Of a DNA stretch of 64,000 nucleotides, positions 61,137 to 64,000 are shown in pieces. The notes under the pieces were generated by a model that saw only the letters and a list, made by a program, of their open reading frames with translations, was not told the DNA's origin and did no database searches. Both the position numbers and the translations under genes were made by a program. Within the stretch, counting starts at the first letter, position 1. The number at the start of each line of letters is the position of its first letter. The stretch spans positions 1,244,556-1,308,555 of the forward strand of contig NZ_CM001558.1 in assembly GCF_000281895.1 (NCBI RefSeq), given 5' to 3'. The stretch is from Pseudomonas fluorescens Q2-87 (lineage in GTDB: Bacteria > Pseudomonadota > Gammaproteobacteria > Pseudomonadales > Pseudomonadaceae).

Positions 61137-62130
61137 GAGCGTCCACCTGGCGTTCGGCGTCCTTCACGGCTTGCTCCAACGCCTGCACCTGCTCATCCGA
61201 TGCGGCCGCCGTCCGGGCCTTGCTGAGTTCGGCGCGGCGCATCGCCAGTTGGATCTTGGCCCGCTTCAGCTCGGCACTTTGTACCGGTGCCACGGTTTGG
61301 GCCACGGGCGACGCGGCGCTCTCGAGCTGCGCCAGGGCTTGTTCCGCTGCTTCGAACTGACGCTGCAGGACGATCAATTGCGATTGCTGCTCGAAGGTCG
61401 GCGGGTGGCCGAAGGCTTTCAAGGATTTGTTCAACTGTGCCCGGCTCATGGCCAGGTCGACCTTGGCTTTTTTCAGGGCAGCATCGGCAGTGGCGGCTTT
61501 TTGCGCACGCACGCGCTCCAGTGCCGCTTGCACCGGATCCAGGGCCTGGGTTTGAGCCTGGGCGGCGCGCTGGGAGCGGGCCAGGCGTTCAGCCTGACGC
61601 TGCTCTTCTTCGCGGCGCAGGCGCGCATTGCGTTGTTCGAACCGCCGCCGGGCGTGGTTGCGCTTGACGGCGCGTGCCTGCTGTTCTTCCAGGCTGAAGG
61701 CCAAGCCTGCGACAATCGGCACCACGGTCGCCACTGGCAAGGGCCGCATTTCGATGCAGTCGACCGGGCAGGGCGCCACGCAGAGATCGCAGCCTGTGCA
61801 TTCGTCGATGAGAACGGTATGCATCAGCTTGGCCGCGCCGACAATTGCGTCCACCGGGCAGGCCTGGATGCACTTGGTGCAGCCGATGCATTCAGCCTCG
61901 CGAATGAAGGCGATTTGCGCCGGGGCTGAACCGCGACTGGTGTCCAGTTCCAGCACCGGTATCTTCATCAGGTCGGCCAGGGCGGCGATGGTTTCCTGAC
62001 CGCCGGGTGGACATTTGTTGATCGGCTCGCCCTGGGCGATGCCTTCGGCGTAGGGCTTGCAGCCAGGGTGACCGCATTTGCCGCATTGGGTCTGCGGCAG
62101 CAGGGCGTCGATACGTTGAATCAGGCTCAT
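61123..62130 (-). CDS. rnfB: Rnf complex ferredoxin subunit RnfB, anchorless with RnfC-like tail
   Basis: A 335-residue iron-sulfur protein. The Fe-S domain (C16, C19, C24, C40) is followed by two 4Fe-4S ferredoxin motifs (C81-C91 and C111-C121). The usual N-terminal membrane helix is missing: the protein begins directly at [11 protein letters not shown], and the ATGA overlap with rnfA argues against a longer start. After residue 150 comes a charged helical tail with Ala/Arg/Gln-rich repeats, including two copies of an AK[VI]xLAMxRAxL unit (about 222-233 and 291-302), resembling the C-terminus of RnfC. Confidence 0.85.
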   Translation of the reverse strand: MSLIQRIDALLPQTQCGKCGHPGCKPYAEGIAQGEPINKCPPGGQETIAALADLMKIPVLELDTSRGSAPAQIAFIREAECIGCTKCIQACPVDAIVGAAKLMHTVLIDECTGCDLCVAPCPVDCIEMRPLPVATVVPIVAGLAFSLEEQQARAVKRNHARRRFEQRNARLRREEEQRQAERLARSQRAAQAQTQALDPVQAALERVRAQKAATADAALKKAKVDLAMSRAQLNKSLKAFGHPPTFEQQSQLIVLQRQFEAAEQALAQLESAASPVAQTVAPVQSAELKRAKIQLAMRRAELSKARTAAASDEQVQALEQAVKDAERQVDAHATA

Positions 62131-62699
62131 GTTTTGACCAGACCGCGCAAACCCAGAAATGCCACCGCCATCAGTCCGGCGCTGATCAATTGGATCGGCA
62201 GGCCCCGAAAGGGCAAGGGAATATCGTTATTCAAAGTGCGCCGGCGCAGATCGTCGAACAGGCTCAGCACCAACCAGAAGCCCAGCCCGGCACCCAGGCT
62301 CAGCGCCATGGCGTGGCCCAGGCCTCGGTCATCCTGGCCGTTGAGCAGCGTGACGCCCAGTACGCCGGCATTGCCGAGCAGCAATGGCCACAACCCCTCG
62401 AACGGCAGCGCTGGCAGCCAGCGCGCCAACAGGCGCAGCAAGGGGCCGATCAGCAATACGTTCAAGCACAGCCACGCCAGCAGGCGCAGCGAGGTCAGGC
62501 TCGTCGGCGCCAGCACCCCGTGATCGACCAGATAACCCAGGGTGCCGACAACCAACATCAGGCACGCCGTCGCCAGGCCCAAGGCATGCATTTTCCTCCT
62601 ACCGTTGGTCGCCAGCAGCGGATCGACGCCCAGCGGCCAATGCAACACCAGGTTGTTGATCAGGGCAGCGCTGAACAGCGTGAGGAGGATTTCGGTCAT
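62127..62699 (-). CDS. rnfA: Rnf complex subunit RnfA
   Basis: A 190-residue six-helix membrane protein of the RnfA/NqrE family. The N-terminal [17 protein letters not shown] and [14 protein letters not shown] repeats are the pseudo-symmetric motifs lining the 2Fe-2S site; the cysteines usually present there (NNxVL..C, N.CA) are not evident. It is first in the cluster. Confidence 0.88.
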   Translation of the reverse strand: MTEILLTLFSAALINNLVLHWPLGVDPLLATNGRRKMHALGLATACLMLVVGTLGYLVDHGVLAPTSLTSLRLLAWLCLNVLLIGPLLRLLARWLPALPFEGLWPLLLGNAGVLGVTLLNGQDDRGLGHAMALSLGAGLGFWLVLSLFDDLRRRTLNNDIPLPFRGLPIQLISAGLMAVAFLGLRGLVKT

Positions 62700-62772
62700 G
62701 GGCGTGTTGGCGACAAAGGGCCTGTTGCAAGATTAGGCATTATCCGGCACCCGAGGAGCGTGGGCCAGATAT

Positions 62773-62809
62773 GAAAATCCCACAGCCGCCTGCAAGGCGA
62801 CTGTGGGAT
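62773..62809 (-). terminator. Terminator after metG
   Basis: ATCCCACAG / CTGTGGGAT stem containing an inner GCC..GGC pairing; on the minus strand TTTT follows. Confidence 0.75.
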
Positions 62810-62829
62810 CGGTGCAGCACGCAACCGTG

Positions 62830-64000
62830 TTACTTGATCCGCTGGCCCGGCTTGGCGCCGCTGTCGGGGCTCAGCAGGTAGATTTCCTCACCGCCGGGGC
62901 CCGCTGCCATGACCATGCCTTCGGAAATACCGAAGCGCATTTTGCGCGGCTTGAGGTTGGCGATCATCATGGTCAGCCGGCCCTCGAGCTTGGCTGGATC
63001 CGGATAGGCGCTCTTGATGCCCGAGAACACGTTGCGTTGCTCATCGCCGATGTCCAGGGTCAGGCGCAGCAGTTTGTCGGCACCTTCTACGGCCTCGGCC
63101 TTGACGATCAGCGCTACGCGCAGGTCAACGGCGGCAAACGCGTCGAATTCGATTTCCGGCGACAACGGGTCCTTGGCCAACTCGCCGTTTCCGGCCGGGG
63201 CGCCGGTGTCGGTCTGGCTGGCGGTGAGGTCTTCCTTGGAGGCGTCGGTCATGGCTTGCACCTTGGCGGGGTCGATACGGGTCATCAACGGCTTGAACTC
63301 GTTCAACTGATGGTTGCTTAACAGCGTCTGGTGATCGTTCCAGGTCAGCGGCGCGACGTTGAGGAACGCCTCGGCATCGGCGGCCAGCAATGGCAGCACC
63401 GGCTTGAGGAAAATCACCAACTGGCGGAACAGGTTGATACCCAGGGCACAGATGGCCTGGACTTCGTCCTGCTTGCCTTCCTGCTTGGCCAGCGACCACG
63501 GGGCCTTGTCGGCGATCCAGGCGTTGGCACGGTCGGCCAGGCCCATGATCTCGCGCATGGCACGGGCAAAGTCACGACCTTCATACGCTTCGGCGATGCT
63601 GGGCGCCGCCGCCAGGAAGGCGTCGGTCAGTTCCGGCGCGGCGTTGCCGGCCACCAGCACGCCCGCGTTGCCTTTGTGGATGAAACCGGCGCAGCGGCTG
63701 GCGATGTTGACGACCTTGCCCACCAGGTCGGAGTTGACCTTCTGCACGAAGTCCTCGAGGTTCAGGTCCAGGTCGTCGACGCCACGGCCAAGCTTGGCCG
63801 CGTAGTAGTAGCGCAGGTATTCCGGCGACAAGTGATCCAGGTAGGTCCGGGCCTTGATGAAGGTGCCACGGGACTTGGACATTTTCTGGCCGTTGACGGT
63901 CAGGTAGCCGTGTACGTTGATGCCAGTCGGTTTGCGATAGCCGGCGCCTTCGAGCATCGCCGGCCAGAACAGCGCGTGGAAATTGACGATGTCCTTGCCG
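62830..64000 (-). CDS. metG: Methionyl-tRNA synthetase, C-terminal part
   Basis: The last 390 codons; the 5' part lies beyond the right edge (frame continues open through [16 protein letters not shown]). KMSKS ([12 protein letters not shown]) completes the class I active site, an anticodon-binding helical domain follows, and the C-terminal Trbp111-type tRNA-binding domain (about the last 105 residues; [18 protein letters not shown]) ends it. The gene is convergent to none and precedes rnfA on the same strand. Confidence 0.96.
   Translation of the reverse strand, partial: GKDIVNFHALFWPAMLEGAGYRKPTGINVHGYLTVNGQKMSKSRGTFIKARTYLDHLSPEYLRYYYAAKLGRGVDDLDLNLEDFVQKVNSDLVGKVVNIASRCAGFIHKGNAGVLVAGNAAPELTDAFLAAAPSIAEAYEGRDFARAMREIMGLADRANAWIADKAPWSLAKQEGKQDEVQAICALGINLFRQLVIFLKPVLPLLAADAEAFLNVAPLTWNDHQTLLSNHQLNEFKPLMTRIDPAKVQAMTDASKEDLTASQTDTGAPAGNGELAKDPLSPEIEFDAFAAVDLRVALIVKAEAVEGADKLLRLTLDIGDEQRNVFSGIKSAYPDPAKLEGRLTMMIANLKPRKMRFGISEGMVMAAGPGGEEIYLLSPDSGAKPGQRIK

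Overview
The window is a high-GC gammaproteobacterial chromosome segment from a member of the Pseudomonas fluorescens species complex. This rests on gene order (ruvCAB-tol-pal-queEC-tRNA-Lys; nadA; argF...grxD-bfrB-bfd-prx-rnt-pyrC-motY-argG; nth-rnf-metG), on Pseudomonas-type regulatory sites (GcsR, AauR, ArgR, GlpR, sigma-54) and on two abundant REP/REPIN families. Nearly all DNA is coding. The large antisense ORFs are shadows of high-GC genes.

Layout. 1-7565: Holliday-junction genes ruvC (3' end), ruvA, ruvB, then the envelope operon ybgC-tolQRAB-pal-cpoB. 7733-9210: queE, queC and tRNA-Lys(UUU). 9211-16687: an accessory segment at a tRNA-Lys locus that is a known integration hotspot in pseudomonads. 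It holds an unrecognised AT-richer membrane protein, a CynX-type MFS transporter and copABCD copper resistance with a CopR-like box. 16688-18720: nadA, an RDD membrane protein and a cold-shock protein. 19114-27028: glycine/serine catabolism (gcvT, sdaA, gcvP, gcvH) behind a sigma-54 promoter, with its enhancer-binding regulator gcsR next door. 27245-29983: a LysR regulator divergent from an atypical metallo-beta-lactamase-fold protein and an NAD(P)-binding protein. 30105-37151: glpM, the AauRS two-component system and the acidic amino acid ABC transporter aatJQMP (sigma-54 promoter plus two AauR boxes). 37597-42617: glycerol catabolism glpFKRD with tandem GlpR operators. 42938-46523: ybaK-like deacylase, PhzF-family protein, orphan ABC ATPase and argF. 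46929-53834: small hypothetical, molybdopterin oxidoreductase, grxD, bfrB, bfd (Fur box), peroxiredoxin, rnt, pyrC. 54027-58273: motY, argG, a hypothetical membrane protein, an orphan LuxR-type response regulator and a PA3496-family protein. 58381-64000: nth, an Rnf cluster rnfABDGE that lacks rnfC, and the 3' part of metG.

Regulation is the richest part. Read by eye, argF and argG carry ArgR half-sites in exact 21-bp phase. gcvH and aatJ have sigma-54 -24/-12 elements with upstream activator sites. glpD has two abutting GlpR operators. glpF and aatJ have A-rich Hfq/Crc-like motifs just before their Shine-Dalgarno sequences. Six paired elements of each REP family sit only between genes. No complete prophage, insertion sequence, integrase, CRISPR array or toxin-antitoxin module was seen. 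The most unusual gene-level observations are the Rnf cluster whose RnfB lacks its membrane anchor and carries an RnfC-type tail, and the orphan membrane protein at the tRNA-Lys locus.
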